A stretch of 14,605 bases of DNA from Flavobacteriales bacterium (GCA_947476515.1 CANJQZ010000024.1:1-14605); one strand, 5' to 3'. Counted from the first letter of the stretch, positions 6,272-13,360 are shown. Numbers and translations: made by a program. The notes: generated from the letters alone by a model not told the origin.

Positions 6272-9123
6272 GATGCTTGAGTATAACTTTCTAAGCTTGG
6301 ACAAGAACAGATTAAATTTCGATCTCCAAAGGCATTGTCAACCCTTCTTACTGGGGCCCAATACTTCCAATCTTTTAAGTATTCAACGGGGTAAGCCGCT
6401 TCTTTAGGAGTGTAAGGATATTCCCACGCTCTATTGATAATACAATCTGCAGTATGTGGTGCATTTTTCAATAAATTATTTTGCTTATCGTACTTGCCCA
6501 TTTCGATGTCCTTTATTTCAGCACGAATTTTTATCATTGCTTCAATAAAACGATCCAATTCATCTTTGTCTTCTGATTCAGTTGGCTCAATCATTAAAGT
6601 TCCCGCTACAGGAAAAGAAACCGTTGGTGCATGAAATCCAAAATCAATCAATCTTTTCGCCATGTCGGCTACTTCAACTTCTGAAGTTCTTTTAAAATCA
6701 CGACAATCTAAAATCATTTCGTGTGCTACTGTTCCATTGGAACCCGTATAAAGGACTTCATAATGACCTTTTAATTGGGCTGCAATATAATTGGCATTTA
6801 AAATAGCCATTTCTGTTGACTCTCTTAATCCTTTAGCGCCCAACATTTTGATGTAACCGTAAGAAATCAATAAAATCAAAGCACTACCAAATGGCGCAGC
6901 TGATATGGCATGAATAGCTTTTTCTCCGCCCATTTTCACCAAAGGATTTCCAGGTAAAAAAGGTGCTAAATGAGATGCTACTCCGATTGGTCCCATTCCA
7001 GGGCCACCACCACCATGAGGAATGGCAAAAGTCTTGTGCAAATTAAGGTGACAAACATCCGCTCCAATATTACCTGGATTGGTCAAGCCTACTTGAGCAT
7101 TCATATTGGCTCCGTCCATATAGACTTGTCCACCATTGTCGTGAATGATTTTTGTAATCACTTGAATTCCTTCCTCAAAAACACCATGTGTAGAAGGATA
7201 GGTAACCATTAGACCCGCTAGGATATCTTTATTTTCAACAGCAACGCGCTCTAATTCTTCAATATTAATATTTCCGTTTTCATCACAACTCGTAACAATT
7301 ACCTCAAAACCAGCCATAACTGCTGATGCAGGATTCGTTCCGTGTGCAGACGAAGGGATAATAATTATTTTTCTGTGCGTATCACCTCTTGATTCATGAT
7401 AAGCTTTGATCACCATTAATCCTGCATATTCACCTTGAGCACCTGAGTTAGGTTGTAAAGAAACAGCAGCGAATCCGGTGCAGGCGCAAAGATCTTTTTC
7501 TAGTTGTTCTAACATCTTGTAATATCCTTGAACCTGATCAATAGGAGCGAAGGGATGTAAATTACAAAATTGTGGATTGGTGATAGGCATCAATTCAGAT
7601 GCTGCATTTAATTTCATGGTACAAGAGCCTAAGGCAATCATACTGTGCACGAGCGATAAATCTTTATTTTCCAATCGCTTGATGTAACGCATCATTTTTG
7701 ATTCAGAATGATGTGAATTGAAAATGGAGTGGGTAAGTATGGCTTCTGTTCTACTGTAAGCACTTGGAATTGAAGTTCCAGTTGATGAAATAGCAGGCGC
7801 ACTTGTATTTATATTAGCTGCAAATAGGCTGATAATTTCTGTTACATCAGCCATTGAATGAGGTTCGCCAAAACTAATGGTAAGGGTATGATCATTAATG
7901 AAATTAAAATTCATTCCTTTTGCTTCAGCTGCAATTTTAATTTTCTTGGTATCAACATCCGTTACACAAATAGTATCGAAAAAGTCGTTTGAAACAATTG
8001 ATATGCCCATTTCTTTTAATCCATTAGCACAAGTAAGGGCTAGATGGTTTACATGGTTTGCAATTGCTTTTATTCCATCTGGACCATGATAAACAGCATA
8101 CATACTTGCCATAACAGCCAAAAGAGCTTGCGCGGTACAAATATTTGAAGTCGCTTTATCTCGTTTGATGTGTTGTTCTCTTGTTTGAAGCGCCATACGC
8201 AATGCCATATTACCGTCTGCATCTTTTGATACTCCAATAATTCTTCCTGGCATCGTTCTTTTATAATCTTCTTTTGAAGTAAAGAATGCGGCATGTGGAC
8301 CACCAAATCCCATCGGCACTCCAAAGCGTTGTGAGGAACCAAATACAACATCTGCTCCCATTGATCCTGGTGATTTTAATAATGCTAAGGCTAATAAATC
8401 AGAAGCAATAGCCACTTGGATACCAGCAGCTTTCCATTTGGTAATAAACGATTCAATATTTCCTATGGCACCTTTACCGTTAGGATATTGCATGATAGCA
8501 CCAAAACAATTTTCTAAATCTGAAAAGGTTTCTTCTTCTCCAATAATCAATTCAATTCCTAAATTGATCGCTCTACCTTGAACTACTTCTAATGTTTGTG
8601 GGTAACAATCTTTAGAGATAAAAAATCTATTTTTCCCTTCTTTAATGTCTGAACGAGATCTAGAATTATAAAACATAATCATGGCCTCAGCTGCTGCTGT
8701 TCCTTCATCTAAAAGCGAAGCATTGGCAATTTCCATTCCAGTTAAATCCAAAATCATAGTTTGAAAATTCAACAAAGCTTCTAATCGACCTTGAGCTATT
8801 TCAGCTTGATATGGAGTATAGGCAGTATACCATCCTGGATTCTCAAGTACATTTCTTAATATAACAGAAGGAACTAGAGTTTCATGATAACCCAATCCAA
8901 TAAATGATTTATGAACAGTATTTAATTTCCCTAATTCAGAAATATGCTGCAGATATTCTGCTTCCGTCATGGCATCATCAACAGATAATTCGCCTTTTAA
9001 TCGAATAGCAGCAGGTATCGTTTTGTTAATTAATTCTTCCATGCTATTCAAGCCAAGAACTTGTAGCATTGCGGTTTTTTCGGCTAAATTTGGGCCAATA
9101 TGTCTTCTTGAAAATTGATTCAT
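6268..9123 (-). CDS. gcvP: Glycine dehydrogenase (decarboxylating), glycine cleavage P-protein
   Basis: PLP enzyme of the glycine cleavage system: it decarboxylates glycine and passes the aminomethyl group to lipoyl-GcvH. At 951 residues it is a full-length fused P-protein with both halves in one chain, unlike the split GcvPA/GcvPB form. The N-terminus has SRRHIGPN (5-12), the family's usual opening. The PLP lysine is Lys697 in HLNLHKTF (692-699), followed by the glycine-rich loop IPHGGGGPGMGPIG. SCTMKLNAASELMP and PSSAHGTNPASA are other conserved blocks. A start at 9186 would add 21 residues (MILDCRITF...) reading through a good promoter, so I take 9123. The stop overlaps the bshB1 start as ATGA. 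No riboswitch is visible in the roughly 17-base leader. gcvT and gcvH are not in the window. Confidence 0.97.
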   Translation of the reverse strand: MNQFSRRHIGPNLAEKTAMLQVLGLNSMEELINKTIPAAIRLKGELSVDDAMTEAEYLQHISELGKLNTVHKSFIGLGYHETLVPSVILRNVLENPGWYTAYTPYQAEIAQGRLEALLNFQTMILDLTGMEIANASLLDEGTAAAEAMIMFYNSRSRSDIKEGKNRFFISKDCYPQTLEVVQGRAINLGIELIIGEEETFSDLENCFGAIMQYPNGKGAIGNIESFITKWKAAGIQVAIASDLLALALLKSPGSMGADVVFGSSQRFGVPMGFGGPHAAFFTSKEDYKRTMPGRIIGVSKDADGNMALRMALQTREQHIKRDKATSNICTAQALLAVMASMYAVYHGPDGIKAIANHVNHLALTCANGLKEMGISIVSNDFFDTICVTDVDTKKIKIAAEAKGMNFNFINDHTLTISFGEPHSMADVTEIISLFAANINTSAPAISSTGTSIPSAYSRTEAILTHSIFNSHHSESKMMRYIKRLENKDLSLVHSMIALGSCTMKLNAASELMPITNPQFCNLHPFAPIDQVQGYYKMLEQLEKDLCACTGFAAVSLQPNSGAQGEYAGLMVIKAYHESRGDTHRKIIIIPSSAHGTNPASAVMAGFEVIVTSCDENGNINIEELERVAVENKDILAGLMVTYPSTHGVFEEGIQVITKIIHDNGGQVYMDGANMNAQVGLTNPGNIGADVCHLNLHKTFAIPHGGGGPGMGPIGVASHLAPFLPGNPLVKMGGEKAIHAISAAPFGSALILLISYGYIKMLGAKGLRESTEMAILNANYIAAQLKGHYEVLYTGSNGTVAHEMILDCRDFKRTSEVEVADMAKRLIDFGFHAPTVSFPVAGTLMIEPTESEDKDELDRFIEAMIKIRAEIKDIEMGKYDKQNNLLKNAPHTADCIINRAWEYPYTPKEAAYPVEYLKDWKYWAPVRRVDNAFGDRNLICSCPSLESYTQAS

Positions 9124-9144
9124 GTTGTCTTGAATTAGAGGCCA

Positions 9145-9175
9145 CAAATATACATTAGAAAATGTTATTCGGCAA
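9145..9175 (-). promoter_or_regulatory. gcvP-bshB1 promoter
   Basis: On the - strand a TTG (9175-9173) is followed after 20 bases by TATATTTG (9152-9145), a perfect TAnnTTTG -7 element with a well-placed -33 element. Transcription would begin near 9140, leaving a leader of about 17 bases before the ATG at 9123. No Shine-Dalgarno-like sequence is seen. This is the best promoter in the window and separates gcvP-bshB1 from pyk. Confidence 0.75.
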
Positions 9176-9205
9176 TCTAAAATCAAGGATCACACAAATT
9201 TTTTA

Positions 9206-10624
9206 TTAATCTACAAAGCTTAATTTTAACATGTTCGAACCACCCATATCTTCTAATGGAATCGAAGCGATGTTGATCACTAAATCACCTTGTGCCAAAT
9301 AGCCTTCGGTTTTCATGATATACTTAATGTCAGCAATAGTATGATCTGTACTGATATGTTTGTTATAATAGAATGCTTTCACTCCCCATACCAAATTCAA
9401 TTGGGTCAAAATACTTCTATTGCTGGTGAAAACAAAAATATCCGTATTGGGTCTTTGTGAAGCAATTTTATAAGCTGTATACCCAGAGAAAGACATCGTA
9501 ATGATTGCTTTAGCAGCAACTCGCTGACTTAAACGACAAGCATTAAAACAAATAGAATCTGAAATAAAACGATCTTGATCTCGCTCCGGCAACTCTTCTT
9601 TATTGTATATGCCATCATGTGTTTCCATTTCTTTGATGATGTTGGACATGGTTTTAATCACTTCAACAGGATATTGTCCAACAGAAGTTTCCCCTGAAAG
9701 CATTACAGCATCTGTTCCGTCTAGTACTGCATTGGCAACATCGTTTACCTCTGCTCTGGTTGGCGACATACTGCTGATCATCGATTCCATCATCTGTGTA
9801 GCAACGATAATGGGCTTCGCTTTGTGAACACATTTATTGATTAACATTTTTTGAATGAGAGGTACTTTCTGGAAAGGAATTTCTACTCCAAGATCACCTC
9901 TTGCGACCATTAATCCATCACTTTCTTCAATAATATCATCAATATTCTCTAATGCTTCTGGCTTCTCTATTTTTGCGATAACTTTTGCTTTTGCTCCTCT
10001 TTTTGCAATTCTTTGTTTTAATTCGATAATATCTTTTGCAGAGCGAACAAAAGATAATCCAATCCAATCTACTTCTTGATCCAAAGCAAATTCAAGATCT
10101 TCTTGATCTTTTTCTGTTAAGGAAGGTAAAGAAATTTTTGTATTAGGAAAGTTGACTCCTTTTTTAGACGATAAGATTCCACCTTGAATTATTTTACAAC
10201 GAATTTCAGTTGTCTTATTGGTTTCCAAAACCTCTAACATTATTTTCCCATCATCCAATAGTATGCGTTCCCCTACAGAAACATCTTTTGGAAGTTGAGG
10301 GTAATTGATTGAAAAGCGTTCAGCGTTACCGACAACTTTCTCTACCAGCACTTTAATTTCAGATCCTACAACAAGCAAAACTCCGTTGTTTTCCATATCA
10401 TTGGTTCGAATTTTAGGACCTTGTAAATCTGCTAAAATGGCAACATTTAAACCCAACTCTTCATTTAATTCTCGGATGGTTGTCACGCAAGCGGCGTGGT
10501 CAGCATAGGCGCCATGTGAAAAATTCAAACGACAGACATTTAATCCTGCAAGCATCATTTGTCTTAAGGTATCTTTTCCTGATGATGCAGGCCCAAGTGT
10601 TGCAACTATTTTTGTTTTTTTCAT
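9206..10624 (-). CDS. pyk: Pyruvate kinase (predicted K+-independent type)
   Basis: Glycolytic enzyme converting phosphoenolpyruvate and ADP to pyruvate and ATP in the cytoplasm; 472 residues, a normal bacterial length. The N-terminal TKIVATLGPASS and LNVCRLNFSHG (28-38, with the Arg32, Asn34 and Ser36 active-site set) are intact. The catalytic Lys218 and Mg ligand Glu220 lie in IAKIEKPE (216-223), and the second Mg ligand, Asp244, in ARGDLG. The AEVNDVANAVLDGTDAVMLS segment is typical. The B domain (about 70-170) is present, and residues about 350-472 form the C-domain. At the site corresponding to rabbit muscle 112-117 the sequence is DLQGPK (66-71), so the usual Thr113/Lys114/Glu117 is Leu/Gln/Lys, the signature of K+-independent pyruvate kinases. 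The start lies 8 bases after the stop of the IPExxxVDY gene, so the two are probably one transcript. Confidence 0.97.
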   Translation of the reverse strand: MKKTKIVATLGPASSGKDTLRQMMLAGLNVCRLNFSHGAYADHAACVTTIRELNEELGLNVAILADLQGPKIRTNDMENNGVLLVVGSEIKVLVEKVVGNAERFSINYPQLPKDVSVGERILLDDGKIMLEVLETNKTTEIRCKIIQGGILSSKKGVNFPNTKISLPSLTEKDQEDLEFALDQEVDWIGLSFVRSAKDIIELKQRIAKRGAKAKVIAKIEKPEALENIDDIIEESDGLMVARGDLGVEIPFQKVPLIQKMLINKCVHKAKPIIVATQMMESMISSMSPTRAEVNDVANAVLDGTDAVMLSGETSVGQYPVEVIKTMSNIIKEMETHDGIYNKEELPERDQDRFISDSICFNACRLSQRVAAKAIITMSFSGYTAYKIASQRPNTDIFVFTSNRSILTQLNLVWGVKAFYYNKHISTDHTIADIKYIMKTEGYLAQGDLVINIASIPLEDMGGSNMLKLSFVD

Positions 10625-10632
10625 AATTTTTT

Positions 10633-11064
10633 TTAATCAAATATTAAATAAGATTCATTTGAAAACTCACTACTTTTAAAATAAAATGCTGCGATAATCC
10701 CTTCAGAAGCCCTCAAATTATCCACTATTTCATGTCCATCTACAACATAATTTTCATGCAGAATTAAGGCATAATCAACACTCTGTTTTTCTGTTAAAAC
10801 ATAGCGAGCATTTTGTTTATTTTTTATTAAATAATAGGATATTAGATCTTCTGGATGCTGAAAATAATAGTAATCAAAAAGTTCTAACCCTCCTGATTTT
10901 TTATTTGGAATTTCAAGTGTTTTTTCTGCTTTTTGCAATTTAATATCAAATTTTGAATTCAATTGCCAAGCCAATCTAAAATCATTTTGTGCAGTGCAAA
11001 TACCAATAACATCAAAGCTTTCTACAGCCTCATCTTTTATTAAATATCTTTTAATCTTTTTCAC
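10633..11064 (-). CDS. IPExxxVDY-family protein (small, function unknown)
   Basis: A 143-residue soluble protein with no signal peptide or membrane segment. It resembles the Bacteroidota IPExxxVDY family, often found directly before pyk, as here (8-base gap). The naming motif appears as LTEKQSVDY (90-98), so Ile-Pro-Glu has become Leu-Thr-Glu while Glu, Val-Asp-Tyr and the spacing are kept. The C-terminal ESYLIFD agrees with the family's conserved LIF ending. The start codon is GTG at 11064: no ATG occurs upstream in frame before the promoter and the protein has no later Met. A perfect -7 element ends 4 bases before the GTG, which suggests a leaderless mRNA. Biochemical function is not known to me. 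Location suggests a link to pyruvate kinase expression or stability, but that is inference. Confidence 0.8.
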   Translation of the reverse strand: MKKIKRYLIKDEAVESFDVIGICTAQNDFRLAWQLNSKFDIKLQKAEKTLEIPNKKSGGLELFDYYYFQHPEDLISYYLIKNKQNARYVLTEKQSVDYALILHENYVVDGHEIVDNLRASEGIIAAFYFKSSEFSNESYLIFD

Positions 11065-11068
11065 GCTA

Positions 11069-11076
11069 CAAAAATA
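11069..11076 (-). promoter_or_regulatory. -7 element for the IPExxxVDY-pyk operon
   Basis: On the - strand TATTTTTG matches TAnnTTTG exactly and is followed by only TAGC before the GTG start at 11064. Transcription is therefore predicted to begin on or next to the start codon. No TTG is found 17-23 bases upstream, so the -33 element is weak or absent. Confidence 0.55.
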
Positions 11077-11202
11077 CTCAATTATTCAAGTAATAACTGT
11101 AACTAATCTTCTAATTTCTATTCCATTAATAGCCTTTAGCAAATAGTGTATAAAAATGTTGATAATATTGAGGCATCAAATATTGAAACATCCATTTTTA
11201 GT

Positions 11203-11210
11203 TAATTTTG
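11203..11210 (+). promoter_or_regulatory. -7 element for the OmpA-type barrel gene
   Basis: TAATTTTG matches TAnnTTTG and ends 5 bases before the ATG at 11216. A TTG at 11183-11185 lies 17 bases upstream, slightly short for a -33 element. It implies a leaderless or nearly leaderless transcript and excludes the upstream in-frame ATG at 11156. Confidence 0.55.
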
Positions 11211-11215
11211 TAATT

Positions 11216-11929
11216 ATGAAACTACTATCCCATTTCAAGATAGGCCTAGTCCTTGCGTTATTAATATTGTGTCAAACACTAGTTGCACAACCCATTAAGA
11301 AATTAACTAATGCCAACACTTATGGATGGATGTTTGGCCTTTCCTATACTGCTCTTGATGACGACGGAAATTCTGCAGCCTTTTATGACCCTAGTAATTG
11401 GCATACTAATGTTTTTCCATCACGAATTTTCGCTGATAAATACATATACAAAGGTTGGAGTACCGAACTTGCATTGAGTTTTAATAAATATAATCCTAAA
11501 AAAATTGTCAATTTACAGTTGGGGAAAACAGGATTTTTTCTAGCAACTGATGTTAATTTAAAATATTCTTTAAATAAGCTTTTAGGTGAAGGTTCAATTG
11601 ATCCTTATCTATCTGCCGGTCTAGGTTTGAGTATTCGTAATTGTGACGATTCACTTGTCGGAAATACTACACCAACCCTAAATTTGGGTGGAGGACTTAA
11701 TATTTGGTTGAGTAATTCTATCGGTATTCAACTTCAAACCTCAGGTAAAATAGGTCTGACCTCTGATCTCTTTGGTTATTCTGATTATATGCAACACAGT
11801 ATTGGTTTAGTCGTTAGAATTGAAGAGCCAGGTCCACCATCAACCGAATTCGGAAAAAAACGATATCATTTTAAGAAAGGAAAAACGAAATTAAAAGTTA
11901 AAAAACCTGTTAAAGGAAAAGAAGCTTAA
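11216..11929 (+). CDS. OmpA-type outer-membrane beta-barrel with lysine-rich C-terminal tail
   Basis: A 237-residue outer-membrane protein. A signal peptide covers residues 1-24 (LVLALLILCQTLVA before QP). Residues about 35-202 have the alternating strands of an eight-strand barrel and resemble the N-terminal barrel of flavobacterial OmpA-family proteins: GWMFGLSYTALDDDGN, SNWHTNVFPSRI, DPYLSAGLGLSI, LNLGGGLNIWLSNSIGIQLQ and a final QHSIGLVVRIE. Such proteins usually continue into thrombospondin-type-3 repeats and an OmpA peptidoglycan-binding domain. Here the barrel is followed by GPPSTEFGKKRYHF and a short tail (213-237) with 11 lysines and one arginine. A start at 11156 would place 20 unrelated residues ahead of the signal peptide and upstream of the -7 box, so I use 11216. 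It ends in a 4-base convergent overlap (TTAA) with the FlgD-like gene. Function beyond envelope location is unknown. Confidence 0.8.
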   Translation: MKLLSHFKIGLVLALLILCQTLVAQPIKKLTNANTYGWMFGLSYTALDDDGNSAAFYDPSNWHTNVFPSRIFADKYIYKGWSTELALSFNKYNPKKIVNLQLGKTGFFLATDVNLKYSLNKLLGEGSIDPYLSAGLGLSIRNCDDSLVGNTTPTLNLGGGLNIWLSNSIGIQLQTSGKIGLTSDLFGYSDYMQHSIGLVVRIEEPGPPSTEFGKKRYHFKKGKTKLKVKKPVKGKEA

Positions 11930-12303
11930 TTGTTCTGAATGGTAAATTTTTTCTTTGTTTCTTGAAGATTAGTTTTTAAAATATAATAGTAAAAACCATC
12001 TGCAAGTTGTTTTGAGTCATATCTTATGATATGCCCTCCTGGTTTAAATGTTTTTTCAACGACCAAAAAACTCGATTTATCTTTGTGCTCGATAAATAAA
12101 CTTACCATTTGTTCTTTTTCTAATGTAAAGTAAAAAGGAATTTCACCACTAGCAGGGTTTATTTCTAAACTAAATAAAATACAATAATCACTTTGGTCAA
12201 TATTACCTTTACTCATGCGTCTAAGTAATCGGCGGTATAAAATAATCGCCATAATTATGAAGAAAGAATAAAAAAGAAGATCTTTAAAAAATAAATAGTT
12301 CAT
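11926..12303 (-). CDS. One-TM protein with FlgD-like / T9SS-sorting-like Ig domain
   Basis: A 125-residue protein of unknown role. One membrane segment lies at about 9-24 (LFYSFFIIMAIILYR). Residues about 45-124 look like a FlgD-type Ig-like beta-sandwich, related in pattern to type IX secretion C-terminal sorting domains: EINPASGEIPFYFTL (47-61), a strand VSLFIEHKD, KPGGHIIRYDS (87-97) and LADGFYYYILKTN (100-112). The segment after the membrane helix is strongly basic (YRRLLRRMSKG), which by the positive-inside rule puts the Ig-like domain in the cytoplasm, unusual for this fold. Its ATG overlaps the stop of the DUF493 gene as TAATG, implying coupled translation. It is not a FlgD protein: the rod domain is missing and no flagellar gene is nearby. 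The identification rests on pattern similarity only. Confidence 0.7.
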   Translation of the reverse strand: MNYLFFKDLLFYSFFIIMAIILYRRLLRRMSKGNIDQSDYCILFSLEINPASGEIPFYFTLEKEQMVSLFIEHKDKSSFLVVEKTFKPGGHIIRYDSKQLADGFYYYILKTNLQETKKKFTIQNN

Positions 12304-12566
12304 TATAATGATATTACGCCTTCAATGGCAGTGGCTTTTTCATAAATAGCTATGATTTCATCAACATTAAGAACAACAGATTTAACGCTGAAACTCGTAT
12401 ATTTTCCTTTTCCAGAGGGGTGTAATGCAATATCTGAATTCTCGTCAAAAAGGGCACTAACCTTTGCAATCCTTTCTGCTTCATTGGGCATAATAAATTT
12501 AAAAAAATAGACATTTGGCCATTCTAATAATTCTAATTGTACCCTAAGTGCATCAAATTCTTTCAC
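12303..12566 (-). CDS. DUF493 (YbeD-like) family protein
   Basis: A small cytoplasmic protein of 87 residues that fits the DUF493/YbeD family, a ferredoxin-like ACT-related fold with no settled function. Recognisable blocks are the VYFFKFIMPNE strand-turn (19-29), ALHPSGKGKYTSFSVKSVV (46-65, the family's S-x-K-G-K-Y-x-S core) and a C-terminal DEIIAIYEKATAIEGVISL (69-87). The start is GTG at 12566, with no ATG available upstream in frame near it. A perfect -7 element ends 4 bases before it, so the mRNA is probably leaderless. It is the first gene of a two-gene unit with the FlgD-like protein, and its start lies only 50 bases from the divergent peptidase gene. Confidence 0.85.
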   Translation of the reverse strand: MKEFDALRVQLELLEWPNVYFFKFIMPNEAERIAKVSALFDENSDIALHPSGKGKYTSFSVKSVVLNVDEIIAIYEKATAIEGVISL

Positions 12567-12570
12567 AGCG

Positions 12571-12578
12571 CAAATTTA
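12571..12578 (-). promoter_or_regulatory. -7 element for the DUF493 gene
   Basis: On the - strand TAAATTTG matches TAnnTTTG exactly and is separated from the GTG start at 12566 by only CGCT. No TTG stands 17-23 bases upstream. The divergent gene's own promoter lies in the same 50 bases, so RNA polymerases reading the two strands probably compete here. Confidence 0.55.
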
Positions 12579-12580
12579 AC

Positions 12581-12611
12581 TTGAATTTTGTGAATAATCA
12601 TCTTATTTTTG
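12581..12611 (+). promoter_or_regulatory. Promoter of the DUF5715 peptidase gene
   Basis: A TTG at 12581-12583, then 20 bases, then TATTTTTG at 12604-12611, a perfect -7 element. The element ends 5 bases (TTCAA) before the ATG at 12617, again implying a leaderless mRNA and showing that the in-frame ATG at 12548 is not the start. Confidence 0.6.
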
Positions 12612-12616
12612 TTCAA

Positions 12617-13327
12617 ATGAAAATCTTCAATTTTACATTACTTTCCTCGGCAGCATTATTCGCTGCTTTTTTTATTTTCTTTGTTGAAGATGGCAAATCG
12701 AAAATAAAAAAATATATAGTTTCAAGTGTGATTGAGGAGAAGAAAAGTGATTGTAAGTATGATTGCTCTTGTTTCATGCCAAATGAATTTAGCAAGCAAC
12801 TCAATGATTATCTCACCTCCTATATTTATAAATCAGAAAAAACTGGTGTTTGGCCATCACTTAATGTTTCAGGTTTAAGGAAGAAAGTCAGAAGAGGAGA
12901 TTTAGTTTTTGTTCCACAACAAAAGCATTTTACGCAAGATACTTTTTATTATTCCTATGCGCTGCTCACCCCTCAAACCTGCGAACTAATGGATTCTATA
13001 TGCACTGATTTTAATCACAGGATTAAAGGAAGTTCAGTCCATAAAGCCAAATTGATTGTAACATCAATGACCCGAACCATTAGTTCTGTAAATCGTTTAT
13101 TAAAGCGAAATCGTTCTGCCGTGAAGAGAAGTGCTCATCTCAATGGAAATGCTTTTGATTTTTCATTTTCTCGTTTTACTTTTCATAGATCATTAACAAG
13201 CTGTGAAAAAATGTATTTGCAAGAAACTATTGCTCAGGTTCTTTTTGATTGGAGAAAACGAAAAAAGTGCTGGGTTACTTTTGAAAAGTATCAAGAATGC
13301 CTCCATGTTGTTTCTCGAGGAAATTAA
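12617..13327 (+). CDS. DUF5715 / M15-like zinc peptidase, exported or membrane-anchored
   Basis: A 236-residue envelope protein with a hydrophobic N-terminal signal or anchor (about 5-22, FNFTLLSSAALFAAFFIFF). The core fits the DUF5715/VanX-like M15 fold: VTSMTRTISSVNRLLKRNRSA (148-168), then SAHLNGNAFDFS (172-183) with zinc ligands His174 and Asp181, then ECLHVV (227-232) giving a catalytic Glu227 and third ligand His230 in E-x-x-H form. Relatives cut D-Ala-D-Ala or other muropeptide bonds, so a peptidoglycan role is likely but inferred. There are eight cysteines, including a CxxxCxC cluster (46, 50, 52), consistent with periplasmic disulfides. The in-frame ATG at 12548 would add 23 residues read through the promoter and hide the signal segment, so I start at 12617. 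A 33-base gap separates it from the DUF5916 gene, which has its own -7 box. Confidence 0.82.
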   Translation: MKIFNFTLLSSAALFAAFFIFFVEDGKSKIKKYIVSSVIEEKKSDCKYDCSCFMPNEFSKQLNDYLTSYIYKSEKTGVWPSLNVSGLRKKVRRGDLVFVPQQKHFTQDTFYYSYALLTPQTCELMDSICTDFNHRIKGSSVHKAKLIVTSMTRTISSVNRLLKRNRSAVKRSAHLNGNAFDFSFSRFTFHRSLTSCEKMYLQETIAQVLFDWRKRKKCWVTFEKYQECLHVVSRGN

Positions 13328-13348
13328 TTATTTAACAGTATCTAACTG

Positions 13349-13356
13349 TATATTTG
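13349..13356 (+). promoter_or_regulatory. -7 element for the DUF5916 gene
   Basis: TATATTTG matches TAnnTTTG exactly and is followed by TATC and then the ATG at 13361. The start begins a clear signal peptide, so the spacing cannot be an artefact of start choice. No TTG -33 element is visible at the right distance. Confidence 0.55.
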
Positions 13357-13360
13357 TATC

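Noticed and set aside
8070..8351. Second minus-strand frame inside gcvP
   Set aside because: It is a frame-shifted reading of the intact gcvP coding sequence; gcvP shows no break here.
9124..9186. N-terminal extension of gcvP from an upstream ATG at 9186
   Set aside because: It would be read through a strong TTG-N20-TATATTTG promoter, and the added residues do not resemble a P-protein N-terminus.
9124..9205. Possible glycine riboswitch upstream of gcvP
   Set aside because: The gap is only 82 bases and the promoter leaves a leader of about 17 bases, far too short for a glycine aptamer; no conserved aptamer motif is visible.
9186..9210. T/A-rich run after pyk as an intrinsic terminator
   Set aside because: No GC-rich hairpin precedes the A/T run on the - strand.
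12548..12616. N-terminal extension of the DUF5715 peptidase from 12548
   Set aside because: It overlaps the divergent DUF493 start and crosses the peptidase's own promoter, and it would bury the signal segment.
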